This document shows, piece by piece, positions 25,345 to 33,085 of a stretch of 64,000 nucleotides of DNA (position 1 is the stretch's first letter; every line of letters begins with the position of its first letter). Source of the DNA: Bradyrhizobium sp. AZCC 1693 (lineage in GTDB: Bacteria > Pseudomonadota > Alphaproteobacteria > Rhizobiales > Xanthobacteraceae); the NCBI RefSeq assembly GCF_036924745.1, contig NZ_JAZHSD010000001.1, positions 1,984,001 through 2,048,000 of the forward strand. The letters are read 5' to 3'. The notes below the pieces were generated by a model. The model was not told where the DNA came from and did not search any database. It worked only from the letters and a program-made list of their open reading frames with translations. A program made the position numbers and the translations under genes.

Positions 25345-25936
25345 TCGAAAGCCGCTCGCCGACAGCGTGGTAAAGCATTTGGTACTGCACGGTTGACCGC
25401 AACCCGGTTTAAGTGCTGATCGTGCTTCGCTTTTCCCGCTCAGTCCGTCCACTCCATCATGGGTGCAATGCAAAATCGATGCGTTAACATATTGATGTTA
25501 TTTCGCTTTCTCGTCCCATCTGGAATAGCTGATTTTTTAGCCGACAGAAATTCAAAGCTGACTGGGAGGCATTTTCCTTTCGTTTCAAGTGGTTAAGCGG
25601 ATCGCCTGCTCGTCCTTCAACGATGCTGCACCTCGCCTGGTACGGCATCGCAGTACCACATGAGCTCGTGCAGTACCGCGATGCTGCACCAAGCTTCTAC
25701 ACTTCTTATCGATCCACCTAAGTTCAGACGCAAAGCAACCTGCCGTCCTCCCCGCGCCTAGAGCTCCACAAGTGCAATCGCAGTTTCGGCGATTATAGAG
25801 CAAGAAATCTTGCCGGAATGTTGCTTCGGAGGGGAGCGGTCGCGCTCTCTGAGTTGCTCGGCGTTTGGCCCGTCCAATAGCGGTCGTTTCAAATTCGTAT
25901 AGACTGGGGAGCCGTTTCACTTGCCTCGGAACCTCG
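25345..25936. other. 592-base gap with the right direct repeat
   Basis: The gap contains the right copy of the flanking repeat (25453-25582) and three GGTACTGC-type motifs. No gene is supported; a 111-codon minus frame at 25585-25920 lacks any family pattern. The final 200 bases should hold the promoter of the two-component operon. Confidence 0.5.
25453..25590. repeat. direct repeat flanking the HEPN/GIY-YIG island, right copy
   Basis: Blocks tccatcatgggtgcaa (25453-25468), taacatattg (25485-25494) and gcattttcctttc (25569-25581) match the left copy at 22474-22611 in order, orientation and spacing. The two copies enclose about 2.8 kb with the HEPN-motif gene, the GIY-YIG gene and the toxin-antitoxin pair. 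Confidence 0.6.
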
Positions 25937-27391
25937 ATGCGATCCCTTTGGTCGCGACTGCTAGCACTTTGGATGATGCTGGTCTTATCGGGAGCGGCGA
26001 CAGCCTATCTCCTGTTCGAGTCCTTTCAGCAGACAGCGAACGCGCGCGTCGCGCGCTCTGAGGAGTTGGTCGCGCGGGCCTGCCGGGATATCGCCGACCG
26101 CTACCAATTCTTCGTTTCCGGTTGGACTGGCGGGCAGGTCGACGATCGAGTGAAGCAGGAGCTCACGGCACTGGTTCAGGTCGCGCTCTCAAGCGCCAAC
26201 GGCGTCGAGGGCGGTATCTGGCAAGCCGATGCTGGCTCACTCGCCTACGCCTTCCCCTCCTATGAGGGTACGGGTCCGAAGACGGATCTTCCCGCTGCAG
26301 AGCTGAGCACGATCCGTGAAGTCAATGCCGAAGCATTCCGCTCCCGACGGCCGTCCGGCCTGCGGCAGCCGGCGCGCTCGCAGACTCTGCTGGTGCACGC
26401 CTGCCCGCTGCGTGGACCGCTGCAGGGCACCACCGCCTGGACCATGACGCGTGCCTTCACAGCGGAGGGGCCGGCCTACACTCAATTGTTGACCGGGCTG
26501 CTCGTGCTTGCACTCACCATCTTCGGATCGGCGATCTGGCTCGCGCGCGTGCTGTTCTCATGGTCGCGGAAAATCGCTGTGCTGGAGAAGGCGCTCGGCA
26601 AGGGCGAAAGCGGGTCGGTCGACCTTCCAACGCTTCCGCATACCGGCGAGCAGGAGCTCGACCGGCTGGTCGACGCGCTCAACCAGACCGGCGATCGGCT
26701 TGCGCTGGAGCGTCGTCGCGCCAGTAGGGCCGAACGCCTGGCAGCAGTCGGGCACCTTTCCGCAGGACTAGCGCACGAAATTCGGAATCCCATTGCGGCG
26801 ATGCGGCTCAAGGCGGAAAACGCTCTTGCCGCGAGCGATGATGCCCGCAAGACGACCGCGCTGGAGGCGATCCTCAAGCAGGTCGCGCGGTTGGATACGC
26901 TGCTACGCAACCTGCTGCAAATGACCCAGGCCGGCGAGCCCAAGTTGAGGGATGTCGAGCTTGCGCCGTTCCTGCAAAACACGATCGAGCCTCACCAGGA
27001 ACTCGCGGCAGCCAACGGCTTGTCGCTGGAGGTGGGAACTCCCGAGCCGAACGATCCGTTACCTCGCTTCGACCCCTTTCAGATGCAGCGGGCTCTCGAC
27101 AATCTGATTCTTAACGCGATCCAGAACACGCCCGCTGGCGGACGCATTGTCGTGGATGCCCTGCACCAGCAGGACAAGTTGCTGCTATGCGTGACCGACA
27201 GCGGTGCAGGCGTGAGCGAGGAGATGCGCGAGCGCCTGTTCGAGCCGTTCGCAACCGCGCGCTCCGAGGGGACCGGGCTTGGACTTGCCATCGTGCGAGA
27301 AATCGCGCGTGCTCACCGCGGAGAAGCTCGCCTTGCGTACACCGGGCGCGGTGCGAGGTTTGAGATTGAGGTGCCATGGCAAACGTCCTGA
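25937..27391 (+). CDS. membrane sensor histidine kinase (NtrB/ZraS-like)
   Basis: ATG 25937 (MRSLWSRLLALWMMLVLSGA) is preferred to an earlier in-frame codon at 25865 because it starts directly with the first membrane helix; 484 residues. A periplasmic domain of about 165 residues lies between helix 1 (about 7-28) and helix 2 (LLTGLLVLALTIFGSAIWLA, about 203-225). HisKA has VGHLSAGLAHEIRNPIAAMR with the phosphorylated His near residue 280. The HATPase domain shows the N box (DNLILNAIQNTP), G1 (VTDSGAGVSEE) and G2 (EGTGLGLAIVREIA). It overlaps its response regulator by 16 bases. The periplasmic ligand is unknown; the target operon encodes two carriers, so an extracytoplasmic ion or metabolite is a reasonable guess. 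Confidence 0.9.
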   Translation: MRSLWSRLLALWMMLVLSGAATAYLLFESFQQTANARVARSEELVARACRDIADRYQFFVSGWTGGQVDDRVKQELTALVQVALSSANGVEGGIWQADAGSLAYAFPSYEGTGPKTDLPAAELSTIREVNAEAFRSRRPSGLRQPARSQTLLVHACPLRGPLQGTTAWTMTRAFTAEGPAYTQLLTGLLVLALTIFGSAIWLARVLFSWSRKIAVLEKALGKGESGSVDLPTLPHTGEQELDRLVDALNQTGDRLALERRRASRAERLAAVGHLSAGLAHEIRNPIAAMRLKAENALAASDDARKTTALEAILKQVARLDTLLRNLLQMTQAGEPKLRDVELAPFLQNTIEPHQELAAANGLSLEVGTPEPNDPLPRFDPFQMQRALDNLILNAIQNTPAGGRIVVDALHQQDKLLLCVTDSGAGVSEEMRERLFEPFATARSEGTGLGLAIVREIARAHRGEARLAYTGRGARFEIEVPWQTS

Positions 27392-28743
27392 TTATCGATG
27401 ATGACCCGGCCTTATGCGAGGGCCTCGCCGAGGCATTGAGCGACCTCGGCCACATGCCACAAACAGCGTCATCGGGACGCGAAGGTCTTGCCGCGCTGTC
27501 CGAGAAGATGGACGCGGTGCTGCTCGATCTCAAGATGCCCGGCATGGATGGAATCGAGGTGCTGCGACGCATCCGATCGCAGGAGAGCCCGCCTGCCGTG
27601 GTGGTGCTGACCGCCTTTGCGAGCGCCAATAATACCATCGAAGCCATGCGGCTCGGAGCTTTCGACCATCTCACCAAGCCGATCGGACGCGCTGAGCTGA
27701 AAACCCTCATGGAGCGCCTGCCGTCGCGGCGGCGGCCGGTCGTCAACGTAAGCAAGAGCAGCCTTGATAGTCTGATCGGATCGAGCGAGGGCATGCGGCG
27801 CGTGCAAAAGGCGATCGGGCTCGCTGCCGACAGCCAGGCGACTGTTCTTATCCTCGGCGAAACCGGCACGGGTAAAGAGCTGGTGGCGCGTGCGCTGCAC
27901 GTGCACAGCCGGCGCAAGGACGGCCCCTTCATCGCCGTCAACTGCGCCGCGATCCCGCCTGACCTGCTCGAAAGCGAACTGTTCGGGCATGTGAAGGGAT
28001 CGTTCACGGGCGCGACCGGCGACCGCACCGGCGCCTTCCGCGACGCCGACAACGGCACACTGTTTCTCGACGAGATCGGTGACATGCCGCTTGCGATGCA
28101 GGCGAAGATCCTCCGGGTGCTGCAGGAGAAGTTGATCACTCCGGTCGGCGGCAAGCCGGTCCGGACCACGGCGCGGGTCGTTACCGCAACCCACCGCGAC
28201 TTGCCAAAGCTTGTGGCTGCCGGCGAGTTTCGCGAAGACCTCTACTATCGTCTGAATGTGGTTCCCATCGCGATCCCGCCGCTGCGCGAGCGGCCATCCG
28301 ATATCGTGCCGCTCACCGAGCACTTCCTTTCCCTATCGGTCACTCCCGGCCAACCGATGAAGCAACTCCGTGCGAGCGCGATCGACAAGCTCAGCCGTTA
28401 CAACTGGCCCGGCAATGTCAGGCAATTGCGCAATGTCATCGAACGGGCGTGCGTACTGACCAGAAGCCACACCATCGACGCCGGCGATATCGACACCAGC
28501 GCCGAGGAAAATGACCCAATTCCGACCGCTCTTCGGGAGAGCGATCTGCCGGCAGCGGTAGCGCGGCTTGAGGAAGCGATGATCCGCAAGGCGCTGGACG
28601 CCTGCGGCGGCAACCGCACCGAAGCGGCACGCCGTCTCAACATCAACCGCCAGCTTCTCTACACCAAGATGCAGCGTTACGGCCTGACAGGCGGCGATGC
28701 GTCAGAAAATCCGACACGCGCCGTCGGAAAAGACGACGACTGA
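27376..28743 (+). CDS. sigma-54-dependent response regulator (NtrC family)
   Basis: The 455-residue protein has REC, AAA+ and Fis-type HTH domains. The receiver has the acidic pair at DDD (8-10), phospho-Asp 51 in VLLDLKMPGMDG and Lys in HLTKPIGRAE. The AAA+ domain has Walker A GETGTGKE (about 160), the sigma-54 contact loop ESELFGHVKGSFTGATGDRT, Walker B GTLFLDEIGDMP and the R-finger region FREDLYYRLNVVPI. The loop reads GSFTGA instead of the usual GAFTGA. The HTH is GGNRTEAARRLNINRQLLYT. It most probably drives the sigma-54 promoter 48 bases downstream of its own stop, in front of the DUF5666-like operon. Confidence 0.93.
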   Translation: MANVLIIDDDPALCEGLAEALSDLGHMPQTASSGREGLAALSEKMDAVLLDLKMPGMDGIEVLRRIRSQESPPAVVVLTAFASANNTIEAMRLGAFDHLTKPIGRAELKTLMERLPSRRRPVVNVSKSSLDSLIGSSEGMRRVQKAIGLAADSQATVLILGETGTGKELVARALHVHSRRKDGPFIAVNCAAIPPDLLESELFGHVKGSFTGATGDRTGAFRDADNGTLFLDEIGDMPLAMQAKILRVLQEKLITPVGGKPVRTTARVVTATHRDLPKLVAAGEFREDLYYRLNVVPIAIPPLRERPSDIVPLTEHFLSLSVTPGQPMKQLRASAIDKLSRYNWPGNVRQLRNVIERACVLTRSHTIDAGDIDTSAEENDPIPTALRESDLPAAVARLEEAMIRKALDACGGNRTEAARRLNINRQLLYTKMQRYGLTGGDASENPTRAVGKDDD

Positions 28744-28790
28744 ACTACCTCACCTCCCGTTAACTCCTTCACAAACAAGCACTTCGGCTT

Positions 28791-28806
28791 TGGCACGCCC
28801 GTTGCT
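28791..28806 (+). promoter_or_regulatory. sigma-54 promoter (-24/-12)
   Basis: TGGCAC (28791-28796), five bases, TTGCT (28802-28806) is an exact match to the core consensus TGGCAC-N5-TTGCW. It points to a start site near 28817, about 35 bases before the ATG of the first DUF5666-like gene. It lies between the NtrC-type regulator and the operon, so regulation by that regulator is the simplest reading. Upstream binding sites for the regulator would be inside the end of its own gene; I did not find an obvious palindrome. Confidence 0.88.
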
Positions 28807-28851
28807 GAACCTTTCGCGCCGGCGACCAGGTCGCCATTCGGAAGGAGCTTG

Positions 28852-29577
28852 ATGATGAAGATGACAACGACACGGATGCGCGCACTTGCGTGCGCGTTCC
28901 TCGCCGCGACCGCCGTCGGCGCCGTCGCGAGTGCCCATTCGCAAACCCCCGGCGCAGTCTGGGATTCGTCGCAACTGCCGGAGTCGCGCGGCCGGGTGAA
29001 GCAATACACGTTGACGCCGCGCGGTGACGTTGACGGGCTGATCCTTGCCGATGGCACGGAAGTGAAGCTGCCGCCGCATCTTTCCGCGCAGATCGTCTAT
29101 GCGATCCGCCCGGGTGATGAGGTTTCGATCCGCGGTCTTCGTGCGCGGGCGATTCCATTAGTCGATGCAGCTTCGGTCACCAACATCGCAACCGGCAGAA
29201 GCGTCGCCGACAACGGACCACCTCGCGGTCCCGACCGCGGCGGCATGCAGCAGGCCTTCAGCGGCCGGATCGTTACAACACTGCACGGCAAGCGCGGCGA
29301 GGTGAACGGCGCGCTGCTCGACGACGGCACCCAGCTTCGCTTGCCGCCGCCGGAAGCCGAGCGTCTTGCCGACTGGCTGCAGCCTGGGCAGATGGTTTCC
29401 GTACGCGGAGAGCTGCTCGACACCGCACTCGGCCGGGTGGTCGACGTGCAAGCGATTGGCGCTTCACCAGGCCAGATGACCGAGCTCGACGGACCGCGTC
29501 CGCCGCGCGGCCCCAACGGCGGCCCCGACCGGTTCGGTCCGCCTCCGCCGCCCCCACCGGCTCCGCCGCGCGGCTGA
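28852..29577 (+). CDS. secreted DUF5666-like protein with two OB-like repeats
   Basis: AAGGAG (28842-28847) precedes ATG 28852; ATG 28855 is equally possible. A signal peptide (LACAFLAATAVGAVASAHSQ) is followed by two related blocks: SRGRVKQYTLTPRGDVDGLI with LADGTEVKLPPHLS and IRPGDEVSIRGLRA, then FSGRIVTTLHGKRGEVNGAL with LDDGTQLRLPPPEA and LQPGQMVSVRGELL. This G-x-V ... G-x-L/I-x-D-G-T ... G-x-x-V-x-V-R-G pattern resembles DUF5666. The C-terminus is a proline-rich tail (GPPPPPPPAPPRG). It is the first gene after the sigma-54 promoter. It probably acts in the periplasm; function unknown. Confidence 0.78.
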   Translation: MMKMTTTRMRALACAFLAATAVGAVASAHSQTPGAVWDSSQLPESRGRVKQYTLTPRGDVDGLILADGTEVKLPPHLSAQIVYAIRPGDEVSIRGLRARAIPLVDAASVTNIATGRSVADNGPPRGPDRGGMQQAFSGRIVTTLHGKRGEVNGALLDDGTQLRLPPPEAERLADWLQPGQMVSVRGELLDTALGRVVDVQAIGASPGQMTELDGPRPPRGPNGGPDRFGPPPPPPPAPPRG

Positions 29578-29623
29578 GTCCGCCAGCGAATTTCAGAAGC
29601 AACAGACCAAAGAGGAGAACAAT

Positions 29624-30259
29624 ATGCACTGGATTGATCCCGATTGCCTGCCGGAAGTGAAAGGCACCGTCGAACGCTTCCTTCTCAACCCGCACGGCGA
29701 GATCGACGGCTTTGTCATGAGCGGCGAGACGCAGGCGCCCGTCCTCGTTCACACGCCGCCGCAGATGGAGGCCGAGCTCACCCGCCACGTAAAAGCCGGC
29801 GACGTGGTCAGTGTCCGCGGCGTCCGGCCGCGGAAAGCCGACCTCATCGCGGCGGTCGCGGTCACCACAACGAACGGAGCGAGCGTGATTGACCGGGAAC
29901 CGGATCATGACCGCGAGCATCCCACGCTCGAAAAAAGGAAGATGTCGGCCGAGGGAACCGTTCGGCTGTCGCTATTCGGCCCGAAGGGCGACCTCCGCGG
30001 CGCGCTACTTGCCGACGACACGGTGATTCGTATCGGGCCGAAGGAGGCTGAACAGGTTGCGAAGCTCCTTGCGCCGAACGCGAGGATCGCCGTGAGAGGC
30101 GACGGCATCGAAACCAAACACGGCCGCGTGGTGAATGCGAAGGAGATCGGCACCGGCAGCGGCGATCTTCGTCCGATCAAGGAGGCAAAGCCGAAGCCCA
30201 AGCACGAGGCAAAACCAAAGTTCGATCAGGCTGCACACACCTGCGGCGGAGAGCGGTGA
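29624..30259 (+). CDS. DUF5666-like protein without signal peptide, paralogue of the preceding gene
   Basis: The 211-residue product begins MHWIDPDCLPEVKGTVERFL and repeats the same two-block design: LNPHGEIDGFVMSGETQ with VKAGDVVSVRGVRP, and AEGTVRLSLFGPKGDLRGAL with LADDTVIRIGPKEA and VAVRGDGIE. It has no signal peptide, so it should stay in the cytoplasm unlike its neighbour. The tail is rich in Lys/Pro (EAKPKPKHEAKPK) and ends TCGGER. GAGGAG precedes the start. The pair suggests one protein family working on both sides of the membrane. Confidence 0.75.
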   Translation: MHWIDPDCLPEVKGTVERFLLNPHGEIDGFVMSGETQAPVLVHTPPQMEAELTRHVKAGDVVSVRGVRPRKADLIAAVAVTTTNGASVIDREPDHDREHPTLEKRKMSAEGTVRLSLFGPKGDLRGALLADDTVIRIGPKEAEQVAKLLAPNARIAVRGDGIETKHGRVVNAKEIGTGSGDLRPIKEAKPKPKHEAKPKFDQAAHTCGGER

Positions 30260-30299
30260 AAAGAAATTGGCGGAATCACATCGATGGTCGAGGCCGGAC

Positions 30300-31586
30300 A
30301 TGTCCAGCGATTCAGTATCAAGACAGCGCGCCAACCGCGCCCTCGATGCCGCCAATTTCTTCCTGGCCGATGTCCGCGACGGGCTTGGGCCCTATCTCGC
30401 CGTCTATCTCCTGACTGATCAGAAATGGGACGAAGCCAGCATCGGCGTGGTGATGTCGATCGCCAGCTTTGCCGGCATTGTCGCGCAGACTCCCGCCGGC
30501 GCGGCGGTCGATACGATAAGGGCAAAACGTCTGGTGATGGCCTGCGCGGCACTGATCGTCACTTGCGTCTCTCTGATCTTGCCTCTTTGCCCCGGCTTCT
30601 GGCCCGTTGCGGTGTCGCAAGGCATCGCGCATGCGGCGGGCGCGATCTTTCCGCCTGCGATAGCCGCAGTTTCGCTCGGCGTCGCAGGCCATCGCGCCTT
30701 TACCGTCCGCGTCGGCCGCAACGAAAGCTTCAACCACGCCGGCAATGCGGCAGCTGCGACGATTGCGGGCGGCACCGCCTATTTCTTCGGCCCACAGGTC
30801 GTGTTCTATCTGCTTGCCTTCATGGCGATCGCAAGCCTCGTCAGCGTGCTGGCGATCCCGGAAGACGCGATCGACCATGAGCTGGCGCGCGGGCTGCACG
30901 ACCATGGGATAAATCTGGACGGAGCCCGGGAGCAGCCGTCAAGCCTGAGTATTCTCCTGACTTGCCGCCCGCTTCTGCTCTTTGCGGTTTGCGTGATGCT
31001 CTTTCATCTCGCGAATGCGGCGATGCTTCCGCTGGTTGGACAAAAGCTCGCGCTGCAGGACAAGGGTCTCGGCACCAGCTTGATGTCGGCCTGCATCACC
31101 GCGGCGCAAATCGCCATGGTGCCGATGGCGATGCTGGTGGGCGCCCGCGCCGACCGATGGGGGCACAAACGCTTCTTCCTCGCCGCGCTACTGATCCTGC
31201 CCCTTCGCGGCGCGCTTTACACGCTGTCCGACAACAAGGCCTGGCTCGTCGGAGTGCAGCTCCTCGACGGCATCGGCGCCGGCATCTTTGGCGCGATCTT
31301 TCCCGTCATCGTGGCCGACCTGACGCGCAACACCGGACGCTTCAACGTCGCACAAGGCGCGATCATCACCGCGCAAGGCATTGGCGCGGCACTCTCCACC
31401 ACGTTCGCCGGCCTGATCGTCGTGAAAGCGGGCTATAGCGCAGCCTTCCTCAGCCTCGGCGCAGTCGCAGGAATTGGCTTTGCAATTTGCTGGTTTGCGC
31501 TGCCCGAGACGTGCGCGCATTCCAATGCAGGGACAAGCCGAATGACGCAGACGACATCGTCAGCTTCCGGCATCGCTGCGGGATGA
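30300..31586 (+). CDS. MFS transporter
   Basis: ATG 30300 gives 428 residues with twelve predicted membrane helices. The N-terminal motif is RALDAANFFLADVRDGLGPY; the loop 2-3 motif is GIVAQTPAGAAVDTIRAKR, a G-x-x-x-D-x-x-x-x-K/R pattern. The second half has LVGARADRWGHKRFFL. The frame is open further upstream (30135), but that part overlaps the previous gene. It is the third gene of the sigma-54 operon. Export or uptake substrate cannot be told; similar MFS proteins occur next to metal or organic-acid carriers. Confidence 0.88.
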   Translation: MSSDSVSRQRANRALDAANFFLADVRDGLGPYLAVYLLTDQKWDEASIGVVMSIASFAGIVAQTPAGAAVDTIRAKRLVMACAALIVTCVSLILPLCPGFWPVAVSQGIAHAAGAIFPPAIAAVSLGVAGHRAFTVRVGRNESFNHAGNAAAATIAGGTAYFFGPQVVFYLLAFMAIASLVSVLAIPEDAIDHELARGLHDHGINLDGAREQPSSLSILLTCRPLLLFAVCVMLFHLANAAMLPLVGQKLALQDKGLGTSLMSACITAAQIAMVPMAMLVGARADRWGHKRFFLAALLILPLRGALYTLSDNKAWLVGVQLLDGIGAGIFGAIFPVIVADLTRNTGRFNVAQGAIITAQGIGAALSTTFAGLIVVKAGYSAAFLSLGAVAGIGFAICWFALPETCAHSNAGTSRMTQTTSSASGIAAG

Positions 31587-31615
31587 TTTTTGAAGCTTTT
31601 GGAGACGACACGACG

Positions 31616-32869
31616 ATGCCGCATCACGAATCGCTTTGTGCCTGGGCAATCATTATCCCAGCAACTGCAGGCGTCATTGTCAGGCCCTTTCGTCTTCCGG
31701 AGGCGGTCTGGGCGGTGATGGCCGCCGTTGCGCTGGTAATGTTGGGGCTGCTGACCCCGCGCGAAGCGTTGAACGGGATTGTCAAAGGCCTCGACGTCTA
31801 TCTCTTCCTGATCGGAATGATGCTGACCGCCGAGCTTTCGCGCCGCGAGGGCCTGTTCGATTACCTTGCCGCGTTTGCGGTCGAGCATGCGCGCGGCTCG
31901 CCACAGCGGCTGTTTCTTCTGGTCTATGCCGTCGGCATCCTAGTCACCGCGCTGTTGTCCAATGACGCCACTGCGATTGTGCTGACGCCCGCGGTCTATG
32001 CCGCGACCCGCGCCGCCGGTGCGAGCCCCCTGCCCTATCTGTTCGCCTGCGCCTTCATCGCCAATGCCGCGAGTTTTGCTCTGCCGATTTCGAATCCGGC
32101 CAATCTGGTGGTATTCGGCGAGCGCATGCCCCATCTATTCGAATGGCTGCGCCAGTTCGCGCTGCCCTCCATCGCCGCCATTGTCGTAACCTATGTCGTG
32201 CTCCGCCTTACTCAGCACCACGCGCTCGCTGAAGAGAAGATAGAGAGCCGCGTGCCGCATCCCAAGCTCGGCCGCGGCGGCAAGTTCACCGCAATCGGCA
32301 TCGCCGCGATCGGCGTGGTACTGCTGACCGCTTCGGCACTTGACGTGCAATTGGGTTTGCCGACCTTGATTTGCGGTCTTGTAACGGCTGCGGCAGTGCT
32401 CGCTCTCAGCCGCCAGTCGCCCTGGCCGGTGATAAAAGGCGTTTCCTGGAGCGTGCTGCCATTGGTTGCGGGATTGTTCGTGATGGTGGAAGCGCTGGTG
32501 AAGACCGGCGCGATCGGCCATTTCAGCGCGCTTCTGCAAGCGGGAATCGAGAAATCACCAACCCAAGCCGCCTGGGGCGCCGGAATCGTCACTTCGATCG
32601 CAGGCAACATCGCCAACAACCTTCCCGTAGGCCTGGTGGCGGGCTCGGTCGCGGTCAACGACCACCTCCCTCCGCCGGTCATGAGCGCGATGCTGATCGG
32701 CGTCGACCTCGGGCCCAATCTCTCGGTGACCGGGTCGCTCGCAACGATCCTGTGGCTGGTGGCGCTGCGGCGGGAAAACATCGACGTCACCGCCTGGCGT
32801 TTCCTGAGAATTGGCGTGCTGGTGACGCCGCCCGCGCTGGTCGCGGCGCTCGCGGCAGCAATCTGGTGA
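31616..32869 (+). CDS. ArsB/NhaD-type ion transporter (IT superfamily)
   Basis: From ATG 31616 (MPHHESLCAWAIIIPATAGV), 29 bases after the MFS gene, 417 residues with about eleven helices. Diagnostic blocks are LLSNDATAIVLTPAVYA and the second-half repeat AGNIANNLPVGLVAGS, the paired S-N-D-A/N-N-L-P loops of arsenite (ArsB) and sodium/proton (NhaD) carriers, plus FALPISNPANLVVFG. No ArsR, ArsC or ArsA genes are near, so an arsenic role is not supported; an anion or sodium carrier is as likely. It is the last gene of the sigma-54 operon and ends convergently with the leftward sugar operon. Confidence 0.85.
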   Translation: MPHHESLCAWAIIIPATAGVIVRPFRLPEAVWAVMAAVALVMLGLLTPREALNGIVKGLDVYLFLIGMMLTAELSRREGLFDYLAAFAVEHARGSPQRLFLLVYAVGILVTALLSNDATAIVLTPAVYAATRAAGASPLPYLFACAFIANAASFALPISNPANLVVFGERMPHLFEWLRQFALPSIAAIVVTYVVLRLTQHHALAEEKIESRVPHPKLGRGGKFTAIGIAAIGVVLLTASALDVQLGLPTLICGLVTAAAVLALSRQSPWPVIKGVSWSVLPLVAGLFVMVEALVKTGAIGHFSALLQAGIEKSPTQAAWGAGIVTSIAGNIANNLPVGLVAGSVAVNDHLPPPVMSAMLIGVDLGPNLSVTGSLATILWLVALRRENIDVTAWRFLRIGVLVTPPALVAALAAAIW

Positions 32870-33085
32870 GCGGACGCCTTGATCGAGCCTGAAGCCGATC
32901 CTTCGAACTCTTTGCGGTTGCGTCGCGATCCTCCTTCCCACGGGATCCTACAATGAGTTTGTGGATAGCGTATCGCTCCGGTGATGGGACGAGGACTGGC
33001 ACGCCTGCACCGTGCAGCAGTTGTCACTTTCATGAAAGAGAACGCCTGTGGCAAATTGAGGCCGACGATGGACTGAGTTGAGGAC

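Noticed and set aside
31616..32869. Arsenic resistance operon
   Set aside because: Only the carrier resembles ArsB; no arsR, arsC, arsA or arsH is present and the operon is sigma-54 controlled, so an ars label is not justified.
32212..33054. 280-codon minus-strand ORF
   Set aside because: It is antisense to the ArsB/NhaD-like gene and enters the convergent gap without any family resemblance.
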